Positions 9,862 to 19,191 are shown, counted from the first letter of the stretch. The stretch is DNA of 64,000 nucleotides from Neolewinella lacunae (GCF_014349155.1 NZ_JACSIT010000100.1:62001-126000); one strand, 5' to 3'. Program-made: numbers and translations. Notes: generated from the sequence alone by a model not told the origin.

Positions 9862-10257
9862 TTAGCCGACGAGGTCTTTGATCATTGATTCTTCGTCTTT
9901 GTACTTGCTGGGGCACTTCAGTTGCACGTCTTTGGCGATGAAGGTATTGCCTTCCATGCGGCCGGTGAGCACGATGCTTTCCGACATTTCAAAGTCCTGG
10001 GGTTTGCCCATCAGGAGGACCACCTCGCGCTCCGTACCCTCGGCATCTTCCAGGAAAAAGGTGAACTTATTGGGGTCTTTGAGCGGGTCAAAAACCATGG
10101 GCTTATCCTTGACCAGGGTGCCGACGAGCTTGACCGATTCGCCGCTTTCGCTGGCGGTATTGAAACTGGCGTAGGGAGCCACTTCACCGCCGGCGTTGAG
10201 GACCAGTACGGCGGCTACTACGGCCATGATGAGGGCAATGATATAGGTCTTTTTCAT
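9862..10257 (-). CDS. ccmE: CcmE-type haem chaperone with a CxxxY haem site
   Basis: This 131-residue protein has one N-terminal membrane helix followed by an OB-fold-like domain (KLVGTLVKDKPMVFD, then VVLLMGKPQDF, then VLTGRMEGNTFIAKDVQLKC). It fits the size and topology of CcmE, which carries haem covalently in the periplasm before passing it to CcmF. Classical CcmE binds haem through His in HxxxY. Here the equivalent segment reads CPSKY, the CxxxY form known from archaea and some bacteria. The ATG at 10257 immediately precedes the membrane helix. It is the first gene of the ccmE-ccmF unit and lies 38 bp downstream of a dispersed-motif copy. Confidence 0.85.
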   Translation of the reverse strand: MKKTYIIALIMAVVAAVLVLNAGGEVAPYASFNTASESGESVKLVGTLVKDKPMVFDPLKDPNKFTFFLEDAEGTEREVVLLMGKPQDFEMSESIVLTGRMEGNTFIAKDVQLKCPSKYKDEESMIKDLVG

Positions 10258-10294
10258 ATCGTAAGCAGCGTTGGGCGGGGCGGGCCTTTTTAAG

Positions 10295-10313
10295 GGGGCG
10301 CGGCCGCAGGTGC
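10295..10313 (-). repeat. Dispersed motif copy 3 (spacer GCC)
   Basis: Exact consensus on the minus strand, preceded by CTTT and ending 38 bp before the ccmE start codon, in the same direction as ccmE. Confidence 0.9.
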
Positions 10314-10841
10314 AAAGATTAGTGAACGAGCGAGGAAGGCCACGGCGGCCGTCTTCACTTTCCAGGCGCGAAGATACTGCTGCCCACTCCTGCCGAGGGT
10401 CAGGCCACGGTAAACGTTTTATCTCCGTTGCCAGGGCGGCAGCGGAGAGCGGTTCCTGCTGCATTCCATCCTTTTATCCCGTCAGCGCGCGCACGAGTTT
10501 GAAAATTATTTGTAGCAACGTGGTATTCGCTACAACAAAATGCCCTAAATTGTGCACTTTAGGGATCGTGACGACGGAAAAGGGTCAGTGTTTTTGCTTT
10601 CCAGCAGGCAGAACATTCCCACCTGGGCACGAAACGCGTTCAAAGTTCCCACTTTTTACCACCGGACATAGTCCGGCACAAAAATCCACCAAGAGGGCAA
10701 CTGGCCCGCAATCAGGAAAAAGAACAGCGCAGTATGACGCTTTTAAGCTGTTGAAAATAACGTTTATTCGTTTTTTGTTTACATTTTGACCACCATTTGC
10801 TTTTTTCTGGCCATTTGAGCGAAGAAAAATGTGAAAAAAAG

Positions 10842-10866
10842 TGGGCAGAAGTGGGAAGATGTGGGA
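10842..10866 (+). promoter_or_regulatory. MraZ operator: three TGGGN boxes
   Basis: TGGGC, TGGGA and TGGGA begin at 10842, 10852 and 10862, an exact 10-bp period with 5-bp gaps. Direct TGGGN repeats of this spacing upstream of mraZ are the known binding site of MraZ, which represses its own operon in other bacteria. A fourth, degenerate box (TGAAA) begins at 10832. Autoregulation of this dcw cluster follows by inference. Confidence 0.85.
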
Positions 10867-10874
10867 ATAGGCTG

Positions 10875-10882
10875 TACTTTTA
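10875..10882 (+). promoter_or_regulatory. Probable -7 element of the dcw operon
   Basis: TACTTTTA matches TAnnTTTG at all but the last base. It lies 8 bp after the last MraZ box and about 40 bp before the mraZ ATG, so bound MraZ would overlap the upstream promoter region. Confidence 0.5.
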
Positions 10883-10922
10883 CAGCCACGATGGGATAAG
10901 TGTATTCCGTCTGAACCGCTTT

Positions 10923-11399
10923 ATGGCCTTGAAGTACGATTTGCTTGGCGAGTATGAGGTGGCCCTTGATGGTAAGGGACGCTTCCGCATGCCGAGCGGT
11001 CTGCTCAAAAACCTGGGCGACCGCGATACCCTCAAGTTCGTAGTCAACCGGGGCATTGGTGGCTGTCTCACCCTCTACCCTAAGCCGGTGTGGGACCACA
11101 TCAAACAGGAAGTGGATGAGCTGAGCGAGTACAAGCAAAAAAACCTGCTCTTCAAGCGGGCTTTTTACGCGGGTGCCAGCGAAGTTGTCCCCGACGCCGC
11201 CGATCGGCTGTTGCTCCCCAAGCGACTGCTCACTGCGGCCAAAGCCGACAAGAACCTCATCCTCTGCGCCAGAAACGACAGAATTGAAATTTGGGCGGAA
11301 GCCGAATACGCACTCCAGCTGGAAAACGAACCCGATGACCTCGGGGCGCTGGCTGAAGAAGTGTTCGGTGATTCTCCACGGGACAAGGAAGACAGCTGA
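10923..11399 (+). CDS. mraZ: Transcriptional regulator MraZ
   Basis: This 158-residue protein contains two MraZ/SpoVT-AbrB half-domains: EYEVALDGKGRFRMPSGL near residues 9-26 and the second copy around ADRLLLPKRLL. MraZ forms a ring-shaped DNA-binding protein that controls the division and cell-wall cluster. The ATG at 10923 is chosen because MALKYDLLGEYE aligns with the family start. An upstream in-frame start would run through the promoter and operator. The stop overlaps the rsmH start as TGATG, so the two are translationally coupled. Confidence 0.95.
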   Translation: MALKYDLLGEYEVALDGKGRFRMPSGLLKNLGDRDTLKFVVNRGIGGCLTLYPKPVWDHIKQEVDELSEYKQKNLLFKRAFYAGASEVVPDAADRLLLPKRLLTAAKADKNLILCARNDRIEIWAEAEYALQLENEPDDLGALAEEVFGDSPRDKEDS

Positions 11400-12310
11400 T
11401 GGACTACCACGTTCCCGTACTGGCGCACGAATGCGTGCACTATTTGAATCTCCGCCCGGGAGGAGTTTACGTTGATGTAACCTTCGGTGGGGGTGGCCAC
11501 AGCCGCCTCATCCTCGAACAAGCAAAGGGCATGGACCTGAAGCTGTTCGGTTTTGACCAGGATGAGGAAGCCAAAGCCAACGCCCTGGCCGACGAACGCT
11601 TCACCTTCGTAGCCGCCAACTTCCGCCACTTACGCAATTACCTGCGGCTCTACGGCATCGATCGCATCGATGGCCTGCTGGCTGACCTGGGGGTTTCCAG
11701 CCACCAGTTCGACCAGGCCGAGCGAGGCTTCAGCTACCGCTTCGACGCGCCGCTGGATATGCGCATGGGCAAAACCGCTGACCGCAGCGCCGCCGACGTA
11801 GTCAACCACTACGAAGCCGACGAATTGCAGAAGGTCTTCGGGGAATACGGCGAAGTTCGCAACGCCCGCACCCTGGCCCAGGCCATCGTCGCGGCCCGCG
11901 AACGCCAACCCATCGCTTCGATTCAGGACTTCCTGAACGTCTGCGATCCGTTGGTCAGGGGCACCCGCCCCCGCTACCTGGCCCAGGTGTTTCAGGCGTT
12001 GAGGATAGAAGTTAACGACGAGATCGGCGCACTTTCCGATTTACTGGCCCAGGCCACCGACTTACTGATACCAAACCAAGGTCGTCTCGTCGTCATCGCT
12101 TATCATTCACTCGAAGACCGCATCACCAAAAACTTCCTCAAAACCGGCAACGCAGGTGGCGACGTCCACAAGGATTTCTACGGGAAAATTGACCGTCCCT
12201 ACCAAATCCTGACGAAGAAACCCGTGTTGCCTTCGGCCGAAGAAATTCGGCGCAACTCCCGCGCCCGCAGTGCCAAACTACGGGTAGGGGAGCGCAGTGG
12301 GGAAGCCTGA
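11399..12310 (+). CDS. rsmH: 16S rRNA (cytosine(1402)-N4)-methyltransferase
   Basis: This 303-residue protein starts YHVPVLAHECVHYLNL and has the SAM-binding segment VDVTFGGGGHSRLIL, the family segments DGLLADLGVSSHQFD and RGFSYRFDAPLDMRM, and the late IAYHSLEDRITKNF. RsmH methylates C1402 at the ribosomal P site. It is conserved as the second gene of dcw clusters. Length and start are standard. Confidence 0.96.
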   Translation: MDYHVPVLAHECVHYLNLRPGGVYVDVTFGGGGHSRLILEQAKGMDLKLFGFDQDEEAKANALADERFTFVAANFRHLRNYLRLYGIDRIDGLLADLGVSSHQFDQAERGFSYRFDAPLDMRMGKTADRSAADVVNHYEADELQKVFGEYGEVRNARTLAQAIVAARERQPIASIQDFLNVCDPLVRGTRPRYLAQVFQALRIEVNDEIGALSDLLAQATDLLIPNQGRLVVIAYHSLEDRITKNFLKTGNAGGDVHKDFYGKIDRPYQILTKKPVLPSAEEIRRNSRARSAKLRVGERSGEA

Positions 12311-12494
12311 ATGCATCCGCCCCTTTCCGGGGGCTGGTGGAGGCTTCAACACTTCTTTTATTTTCTTGGATTGCTGACTGGGTTATTTTTTGATGGTGCC
12401 TCGCCGCAGCCTACCCCCGCCACCCGGTGGGGCTGGCCAGGGGGAAGCCTCGCCACCACAAGCTCCCCGCAGCATTCCATAAGGTGTGACAAAA

Positions 12495-12806
12495 ATGGCA
12501 GCAAAACGCAATTACGGCCCGCGCTTTAATCCGTCGGCCTTCATCCTGAACAACCTCGGCTTTCTCGTCTTTCTGGGCGCGATGGCTCTGCTGTATATTG
12601 GTAACGCCCATTACGCGGAATACAACATCCGGCGCATCCAGCAACTGGAAGAAGACATCAAGCAAAAGCGCTGGCTTTACATGTCCTTGCAAAGCGATAA
12701 CATGTACAATGGCCTGCGCTCGGAAGTAGTGCAGAACGTCCGGGCGGACGGCCTGCGCATGCACCGTGGTAAACCCAAAAAGCTCCTCGTCCCGGCCAAC
12801 CAGTAG
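12495..12806 (+). CDS. ftsL: FtsL-like septal protein
   Basis: This small bitopic protein (103 residues) has one membrane helix (NNLGFLVFLGAMALLYIGNA). A predicted coiled-coil stretch (YNIRRIQQLEEDIKQKR) follows in the periplasm. This layout and its place between rsmH and ftsI identify it as the Bacteroidota FtsL-type protein, which bridges FtsQ and the FtsW-FtsI synthase. Sequence similarity to proteobacterial FtsL is weak, so position carries much of the call. The ATG at 12495 is preferred over a GTG three codons upstream. The 175 bp before it hold no other gene. Confidence 0.82.
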   Translation: MAAKRNYGPRFNPSAFILNNLGFLVFLGAMALLYIGNAHYAEYNIRRIQQLEEDIKQKRWLYMSLQSDNMYNGLRSEVVQNVRADGLRMHRGKPKKLLVPANQ

Positions 12807-12866
12807 TGCCCCCCAGGCGCTACTTCCGCCCACGAAAAACATCCCTCTACCACCTCCACCACCACT

Positions 12867-14993
12867 ATGGCCGCCATAAACTTCAAAGACGAAGCACTCG
12901 TACGCATCTACGCCATCCTGGCGGTGATCGTCATGCCCGTGGCTGTGCTGCTGGCCTACCGTACGGTCGATATCGCTTACCTGAAGCGTGCCGAATTTTT
13001 GGCGATGGGCGAGAGCCTCTTCCGGGTCCGGACTGTCCAGGCGGAACGCGGCAACATTTACAGCAACGACGAGAACCTGCTGGCCACCTCCGTTCCCTAT
13101 TTTAGCCTCCACTTCGATCCCTTTGTGGCATCGCCCAAGGCCTACTACAGCAACATCGATAGCCTGGCCTACCTGCTTTCCGTCCACGTTAACAGCGACT
13201 ATACGCCGGGTGCCTGGCGGGATAGCCTGATTGCCATGCGCGACAGCATCAACCGCCCGGCGCGGCATTATTACAAGATCGCCGAAAGCGTCAGCTACAG
13301 TAAACTCCAGCAAGTCCAGCGCTTCCCCATCTTCAACGAAGGGCGACTGGGTGGCGGCCTCATCGTCGAAAAGCGCGACGAACGCAAGCGCCCCTTCGGC
13401 TGGCTCGCCCGCCGTACCATCGGCAAGGTGGACGGCGAACAAATGGTGGGCATCGAAGACGCCTTCAATACCGACCTGGCTGGCACCAGCGGCCAGGCCG
13501 AGATGTTCCAGATCCCCGGCGGCGGCTGGATCCCCACGGAAAACCTCGCCATCGTGGAGCCCACCTCGGGAGCCGATGTGTACACGACCCTCGACGTCAA
13601 TATCCAGGACATCGCTGAAAACGCCCTCGATAAAGCCATGCACCAGCACTTGCCCGAGTGGGGATCGGTGGTGGTTATGGACGTTGAGACCGGCGCCATC
13701 CGCGCCATGGCCAACCTGGGCCGCAATACCGACGGCAGCGACTACTTCGAGATGTACAACTACGCCATCGCCATGGCCACCGAGCCGGGGTCTACCTTCA
13801 AGCTGGCCACCATGATGGCCCTGCTGGAAGACGACAAAGTAACCCTCGACAGCGAAATTGACATCGAAAACGGGACCAAGGAATTCTACGACGTCACCAT
13901 CGAAGACTCTAACCCCATGAGTAAGCACTGGAACGTCATTTCCGTCCGCCAGGCCTTCGAACAGTCGTCCAACGTCGCCATGGCCAAACTGGCCGATAGC
14001 CTTTACTCCGACAACGAATTTTCCGACCGCCTGAAGTCGTTTCACCTCGAAGAAAAGACGGGCCTGGAACTGGAAGGCGAAGCCCAGCCCTTCATCAACA
14101 GTACCGGGTCGGGCACCTGGTCGGGCGTATCCCGCGCCTGGCTGGCCTTCGGCTACGAAAGCAAACTCACGCCGCTGCAAACCCTGACCTTCTTCAATGC
14201 CGTGGCCAACAACGGCCGCATGATGAAGCCTTACCTGGTCAAGGAAGTCCGCCGCGAAGGGAAAGTCATCAAAGCCTTCAAACCAACGGTGATCGACAAA
14301 AAGATCGCTTCCCAGGGGACCATCGAACAGCTCCGCAGTCTGCTTGAAGGGGTGGTGGACCGTGGCACCGCCTACCGCCTGAAGTCAGACCAGTACCGCT
14401 TCGCCGGCAAAACGGGGACGAGTTTGCAGAACTACGGCAAACCGGGGCGCCGCAAGGAATACCAGGCCAGTTTTGCGGGCTACTTCCCGGCCGATAATCC
14501 CAAGTACAGCGTCATTGTCGTCATCTACAATCCCAGTCGGGGTGGTTACTACGGCAGCGAGCTGGCCGGACCTGTTTTCCGCGAAATTGCCGATAACATC
14601 TACAACAGCATGATTGAGGTGCACGAACCCCTCAACCAGGGCCCCCGGCCGGTGCTGTACGCCAGCCAGCTGCCCAACCGCGACGCTGGTCACCTCGGGG
14701 AAATTGCCAAGGTGCTCGACTTCGTCAATGTCCACATTGACGTTGATTCCCTGCCCGCCACCGAACTGGCCGTGGTGGATGCGGGCGACGAACGGGTGGA
14801 CATCAAACCCTGGAACCCGGCTACCCAAAAATTCCCCAACGTACGCGGCATGCGCCTGCGCGACGCAGTGTACGTGCTGGAAAACGAGGGCTACATCGTT
14901 CATCCCCAGGGGGTTGGACGGGTGGTCGACCAGAAATGGCAGACCGATGGCCGCGGCCAACGGGGCCGCGACGTGACCCTCATCCTCAACTAA
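12867..14993 (+). CDS. ftsI: Septal peptidoglycan transpeptidase (class B PBP, FtsI)
   Basis: This 708-residue protein has one N-terminal helix and a dimerisation segment AERGNIYSNDENLLA. The transpeptidase domain has all three active-site motifs: STFK (Ser309, Lys312), SSN (367-369) and KTG (515-517). A PASTA-like domain follows at about 640-708 (NVRGMRLRDAVYVLENEGY). It crosslinks septal peptidoglycan together with FtsW, encoded six genes downstream. The PASTA tail is common in Bacteroidota FtsI. The ATG at 12867 directly precedes the cytoplasmic stub of the helix. Confidence 0.95.
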   Translation: MAAINFKDEALVRIYAILAVIVMPVAVLLAYRTVDIAYLKRAEFLAMGESLFRVRTVQAERGNIYSNDENLLATSVPYFSLHFDPFVASPKAYYSNIDSLAYLLSVHVNSDYTPGAWRDSLIAMRDSINRPARHYYKIAESVSYSKLQQVQRFPIFNEGRLGGGLIVEKRDERKRPFGWLARRTIGKVDGEQMVGIEDAFNTDLAGTSGQAEMFQIPGGGWIPTENLAIVEPTSGADVYTTLDVNIQDIAENALDKAMHQHLPEWGSVVVMDVETGAIRAMANLGRNTDGSDYFEMYNYAIAMATEPGSTFKLATMMALLEDDKVTLDSEIDIENGTKEFYDVTIEDSNPMSKHWNVISVRQAFEQSSNVAMAKLADSLYSDNEFSDRLKSFHLEEKTGLELEGEAQPFINSTGSGTWSGVSRAWLAFGYESKLTPLQTLTFFNAVANNGRMMKPYLVKEVRREGKVIKAFKPTVIDKKIASQGTIEQLRSLLEGVVDRGTAYRLKSDQYRFAGKTGTSLQNYGKPGRRKEYQASFAGYFPADNPKYSVIVVIYNPSRGGYYGSELAGPVFREIADNIYNSMIEVHEPLNQGPRPVLYASQLPNRDAGHLGEIAKVLDFVNVHIDVDSLPATELAVVDAGDERVDIKPWNPATQKFPNVRGMRLRDAVYVLENEGYIVHPQGVGRVVDQKWQTDGRGQRGRDVTLILN

Positions 14994-15034
14994 ATTTTCT
15001 TCATCGAGACGTTTTTTGCAATCAATTTAGAACC

Positions 15035-16555
15035 ATGCTGCTCACCCCAATCATCGATCGTATCCGTCCGCTTGCCATTACTGGCGAGCTGGCTGGTCGT
15101 GGAGTGAGCGGCGTGGTTTTTGATTCGCGGAAAGTCACGCCCGGCAGCCTCTTCGTGGCCGTTCGCGGCACCCAGGTGGATGGTCACGCCTACATTGCCC
15201 AGGCCATCGCGGCGGGTGCGGCCGTCATTGTGCACGAGGGCGCGCTCGCAGGCGATAGTCCCGGAGAATTTCGGGATGCGGGGCAAGGGACGATGAGCAA
15301 TGCCGAAGGCCCCGTCTTCCTCTCCGTTGCCGATTCTGCCCGGGCCCTGGGCATCCTGGCCAGCGAATTTTACGGCAACCCCAGCCAGGTCCTCCGGCTG
15401 ATTGGTATAACGGGAACGAATGGAAAGACGACCGTAAGTACCCTGCTGCACGACTTATTTACCCGCCTGGGCTACAAGGCCGGATTGCTCTCCACCGTCG
15501 AGGTTCGCATCGGTACAGCCATCGTTGCAGCCACCCACACCACGCCCGATGCCCTGGCCATCAACGCCCATTTGGCGGACATGGTGGCTGCGGGCTGCGA
15601 CTACGCCTTCATGGAGGTCAGCAGCCACGCCGTTGCGCAGTCCCGGATCGAAGGACTGGTCTTCGCCGGTGGCGTATTCACCAACCTTACCCACGATCAC
15701 CTCGACTACCACGGTACCTTCGCCGCTTACCGCGACGCCAAAAAGGCCTTCTTCGACGGACTGCCCAAAACGGCCTTTGCCCTAAGCAACGCCGACGATA
15801 AAAACGGTGCGGTCATGTTGCAAAACACCGTGGCCAGCAAAAAATTCTACAGCCTGCGCAAGGTGGTAGATTACCGCGCCAAAGTGCTTGGCAACTCGCC
15901 ACAGGGCCTCCAGCTGGAGGTGAACGGCACGGAAGTCTTCACCCGCCTGCTGGGGCGGTTCAATGCTTACAACCTGCTGGCCGCCTATGGAGTGGCTACG
16001 GAACTGGGGCAGGAGAGCCAGGACGTATTGGTCGCCCTTTCCAGCCTCTCCGCCGCCAACGGCCGCCTGGATTACGTCATTGACCCCGCCGGACAACTCA
16101 CTGCCGTCGTCGACTACGCCCACACCCCCGACGCCCTGCAAAACGTGCTGGAAACCCTGCGTGAGGTTCTTCAGCCCGGCAGTGCCCTGCTCTGCGTGGT
16201 GGGAGCCGGGGGAGACCGCGACCGGACGAAGCGGCCCAGCATGGCCCGCCTGGCCGCCAGCCTGGCTGACCGCGCCATCCTCACCAGCGATAACCCCCGC
16301 AGCGAAGACCCCGAAGCCATCCTCAGCGAAATGGAAGCCGGCCTCGATACCCCCCAGCTGCGGGCCAAAACCTTGCGCATCACCGACCGCCGCAGCGCCA
16401 TCCGCACGGCCGTTGAGCTGGCCCGCCCGGGAGATATCCTCCTCGTAGCGGGCAAGGGACACGAAACCTACCAGGAAATCAAAGGCCAGCGCCTGCCCTT
16501 TGACGATAAGCTGGAAATTGCCAACGCACTTCAACTCCGCAGCCATGCTCGTTAG
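15035..16555 (+). CDS. murE: UDP-MurNAc-tripeptide synthetase (meso-DAP type)
   Basis: This 506-residue Mur ligase adds the third stem-peptide residue. The ATP-binding loop GITGTNGKTT lies near residues 125-134, and FTNLTHDHLDYHGTF is the central-domain signature. The substrate-selecting motif is DNPR (419-422), which in this family marks meso-diaminopimelate rather than lysine enzymes. The ATG at 15035 is preferred because MLLTPIIDRIRP is the normal start and the upstream extension overlaps ftsI. The gene ends 11 bp inside mraY. Confidence 0.96.
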   Translation: MLLTPIIDRIRPLAITGELAGRGVSGVVFDSRKVTPGSLFVAVRGTQVDGHAYIAQAIAAGAAVIVHEGALAGDSPGEFRDAGQGTMSNAEGPVFLSVADSARALGILASEFYGNPSQVLRLIGITGTNGKTTVSTLLHDLFTRLGYKAGLLSTVEVRIGTAIVAATHTTPDALAINAHLADMVAAGCDYAFMEVSSHAVAQSRIEGLVFAGGVFTNLTHDHLDYHGTFAAYRDAKKAFFDGLPKTAFALSNADDKNGAVMLQNTVASKKFYSLRKVVDYRAKVLGNSPQGLQLEVNGTEVFTRLLGRFNAYNLLAAYGVATELGQESQDVLVALSSLSAANGRLDYVIDPAGQLTAVVDYAHTPDALQNVLETLREVLQPGSALLCVVGAGGDRDRTKRPSMARLAASLADRAILTSDNPRSEDPEAILSEMEAGLDTPQLRAKTLRITDRRSAIRTAVELARPGDILLVAGKGHETYQEIKGQRLPFDDKLEIANALQLRSHAR

Positions 16556-17801
16556 CCTCATCGAGTGGTTCCAGGACCGGCTCGGAGATTTTCCCGGAGC
16601 CGATCTTTTCGACTTCCTCAGCGTACGCGCCGGGGCGGCCATCATCATCTCTTTGCTCATCAGCATGGTCTTCGGGGCGGGCATCATCCGCAAACTGCAG
16701 CGCCACCAGATGGGCGAAAGCGTCCGGGACCTCGGTTTGGAAGGACAGGCCAAAAAGGCCGGTACCCCCACCATGGGCGGCATCATCATTCTGCTGGCCA
16801 TCCTCGTGCCCTGCCTGTTGATGGGGCGGCTCGATAATGTCTATCTCCTGACCATGCTCGTGACCACCGTCTGGATGGGGCTCATTGGCTTTGTCGACGA
16901 CTACCTCAAGATCAAGCGCAAGAACAAAGATGGCCTGGCGGGGCGCTTCAAAATTCTGGGCCAGGTGGGCCTGGGCCTCACCATCGCCCTGGTCATGCTC
17001 TTCAGCGAACAGGTGGTTGCCCGCTTTGAGGTGGCCGACGCAGCCTCCATTGGCCTGACGGACGCCGACCGCGTGGGGCCAATTGCCACCACGACCCTGG
17101 AAAATGGCGTGACGGTCTCCCGGGCCAATTACCGCACTACGGTAACCAACGTCCCCTTCGTGAAAGACAGCCGCATGGCCTACGAAAACCTTTTCGGCAT
17201 CGGCAAGCAGCTGGTGTGGATACTGTTCATCCCCTTCATCATCTTCATCGTCACGGCCATCTCCAACGCCGCCAACCTGACGGACGGCCTGGATGGCCTG
17301 GCCACGGGCGTTTCGGCTACCATTGCCGGGACGCTGGCGGTCTTCGCCTACGTCAGCAGTAACGCCATTGCCGCCAATTACCTCGGCATTTTGCACCTGC
17401 CGGGGACCGAAGAATTGGTGGTTTTCAGCGGTTGTCTGCTGGGAGCCTGCCTGGGCTTCCTGTGGTACAACAGCTTTCCGGCGACGGTCTTCATGGGGGA
17501 CACCGGGTCGCTGGCCCTGGGCGGCATCATCGCTGCCCTGGCCATCCTGCTGCGCAAGGAACTGCTGCTGCCTATGCTCTGCATCATCTTCGTGGTGGAG
17601 AACCTCTCGGTGGTCGTGCAGGTAAGCTACTTCAAATACACTAAAAGAAAATACGGCGAGGGACGGAGGATTTTCCTCATGTCTCCGCTACACCATCATT
17701 TCCAAAAAAAGGGCATGCCCGAAACCAAAATCGTGATCCGCTTCTGGATCGTTAGCCTGCTGCTGGCAGTGGCGACAATCCTGACGCTGAAACTGCGCTG
17801 A
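16545..17801 (+). CDS. mraY: Phospho-MurNAc-pentapeptide transferase
   Basis: This polytopic membrane enzyme (418 residues) makes lipid I from UDP-MurNAc-pentapeptide and undecaprenyl phosphate. The signatures are KKAGTPTMGG, FVDDYLKIKRKNKDGL with the metal-binding aspartates, NAANLTDGLDGLATG, and the cytoplasmic loop HHHFQKKGMPETKIVIRFW. A periplasmic insertion of about 60 residues in the middle, starting after helix LTIALVMLFSEQVV, is usual in Bacteroidota MraY. The ATG at 16545 overlaps the end of murE by 11 bp. Confidence 0.96.
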   Translation: MLVSLIEWFQDRLGDFPGADLFDFLSVRAGAAIIISLLISMVFGAGIIRKLQRHQMGESVRDLGLEGQAKKAGTPTMGGIIILLAILVPCLLMGRLDNVYLLTMLVTTVWMGLIGFVDDYLKIKRKNKDGLAGRFKILGQVGLGLTIALVMLFSEQVVARFEVADAASIGLTDADRVGPIATTTLENGVTVSRANYRTTVTNVPFVKDSRMAYENLFGIGKQLVWILFIPFIIFIVTAISNAANLTDGLDGLATGVSATIAGTLAVFAYVSSNAIAANYLGILHLPGTEELVVFSGCLLGACLGFLWYNSFPATVFMGDTGSLALGGIIAALAILLRKELLLPMLCIIFVVENLSVVVQVSYFKYTKRKYGEGRRIFLMSPLHHHFQKKGMPETKIVIRFWIVSLLLAVATILTLKLR

Positions 17802-17865
17802 CGGGGGCAGCATGGAAGAAGGCGGGGCATCTCCGCAGCCTTTCCGGCAAGCTACGTAAATCAAT

Positions 17866-19191
17866 ATGAACACAAGCAAAACCATTGTCATCCTGGGAGC
17901 CGGTGAATCCGGTGCAAGTGCGGCCCGCCTCGCGCAACGGGAGGGCTTTGCCGTGTTCGTCTCCGACGCTGGCCCGGGCAATCCCCGCTTCCTGGAGGAG
18001 CTCCGGGCCGCCGGCATTGAAGTGGAAACCAACGGCCACACCGCAGCGCGCATCCTGGAAGCCAGCGAGGTAGTTAAAAGCCCCGGCATCCCCGATACGG
18101 CACCCCTCATCGTGCAACTGCGCGCCAAGGGCATCCCCGTCATCAGCGAAATTGAGTTTGCCGCCCGCTACGCTCCGCCCGGGACGAAAATCATCGGCAT
18201 CACCGGCAGCAACGGCAAAACGACTACGACGATGCTGACCCACCACCTGCTCGCGGCGGCGGGGGTGAAATCCATCGCCGGTGGCAACCTCGGCGACAGC
18301 TTCGCCCGCCTGCTGCTGGACCATCCCACGCCGGAGGTCTACGTGCTGGAGCTCAGCAGTTTTCAACTCGACGGCATCGAGGCTTTCCGCCCCGGCGTAG
18401 GAGCCGTCCTCAACATTACCCCCGATCACCTGGACCGCTACGAGTATACGCTCGAAAAGTACGCGGACAGCAAGCTGCGTATCGCCATGTCTCAGGGGCC
18501 TGACGACGTCTTGTACGTCCTTGCTGATTCAACGACCATTGCACCTGCGCTCCGGCGCCGAAATCCGAAAAGCCAGGTGCACACGATTGATGCGGCTGAC
18601 GTGCGCGAGGCCTCCATTGTGGTGGATGGCCACGAATTTACCCTCGGTACGGGGCAGCTCCGCGGTCGCCACAACGGCCTCAACGCCCTGTTTGCCGCCC
18701 GGATGGCCCTCCGCATGGGCGTCAGTGCGCCAGACATCCAACTGGCGCTCGACAGCTTCATCCCCGCCCCCCACCGGATGGAGGTGATTCCCACCACCGA
18801 CGGCCGTACCTGGATCAACGACAGCAAAGCCACCAACGTCGATGCCGCCTATTTCGCCCTCGAGGCGATGACGGGCCCCACCGTCTGGATCGCCGGGGGC
18901 ACCGATAAGGGCAACGATTACGACGTTCTGCTGCCGCTGGTGGAAGGCAAAATCCACACCCTGATCTGTATGGGTCTGGACAACAGCAAGCTGCTGGCGG
19001 CCTTCCGCGGGGTCATTCCCACGATCCTGGAATGCAGCGGTGCCGCAGCGGCGGTGGTCTTCGCCGGTGCCCACGCTTTGCCGGGCCATACGGTGCTGCT
19101 GAGCCCCTGCTGTGCGAGCTTCGACCTCTTCAAAAATTACGTGGACCGTGGCGACCAGTTCCGCACGGCCGTTAAAAACCTGCACGCATGA
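17866..19191 (+). CDS. murD: UDP-MurNAc-L-alanine:D-glutamate ligase
   Basis: This 441-residue Mur ligase has the N-terminal Rossmann segment VILGAGESGASAARLA, the P-loop GITGSNGKTTTT, the ITPDHLDRYEY signature and the C-terminal-domain segments INDSKATNVDAA and LLSPCCASFDLF. It adds D-glutamate to UDP-MurNAc-L-Ala in the cytoplasm. The stop overlaps the ftsW start as ATGA. A sequence resembling the dispersed motif (from 18541) lies in its coding region but has a five-base spacer, so it is not counted as a copy. Confidence 0.97.
   Translation: MNTSKTIVILGAGESGASAARLAQREGFAVFVSDAGPGNPRFLEELRAAGIEVETNGHTAARILEASEVVKSPGIPDTAPLIVQLRAKGIPVISEIEFAARYAPPGTKIIGITGSNGKTTTTMLTHHLLAAAGVKSIAGGNLGDSFARLLLDHPTPEVYVLELSSFQLDGIEAFRPGVGAVLNITPDHLDRYEYTLEKYADSKLRIAMSQGPDDVLYVLADSTTIAPALRRRNPKSQVHTIDAADVREASIVVDGHEFTLGTGQLRGRHNGLNALFAARMALRMGVSAPDIQLALDSFIPAPHRMEVIPTTDGRTWINDSKATNVDAAYFALEAMTGPTVWIAGGTDKGNDYDVLLPLVEGKIHTLICMGLDNSKLLAAFRGVIPTILECSGAAAAVVFAGAHALPGHTVLLSPCCASFDLFKNYVDRGDQFRTAVKNLHA

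Larger units (their letters stand above)
10258..10922. other. Divergent intergenic region between ccmE and mraZ
   Basis: This stretch has no supported gene. It holds dispersed-motif copy 3 and two small palindromes: TTGTAGC with GCTACAA around 10509-10534, and CCCTAAA with TTTAGGG at 10543-10564. The MraZ operator and mraZ promoter are at its right end. GC content falls sharply toward mraZ, as expected of a promoter region. Confidence 0.6.

Noticed and set aside
10271-10789. Plus-strand 172-codon frame between ccmE and mraZ
   Set aside because: It crosses a motif copy and low-complexity promoter sequence and shows no protein features.
12411-14180. Long minus-strand open frame across ftsL and ftsI
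   Set aside because: It is antisense to two clear division genes and has no recognisable motif.
18541-18559. Further copy of the dispersed motif within murD
   Set aside because: GCACCTGCG is present but the spacer is five bases and the second half is incomplete; ordinary coding sequence is a sufficient explanation.
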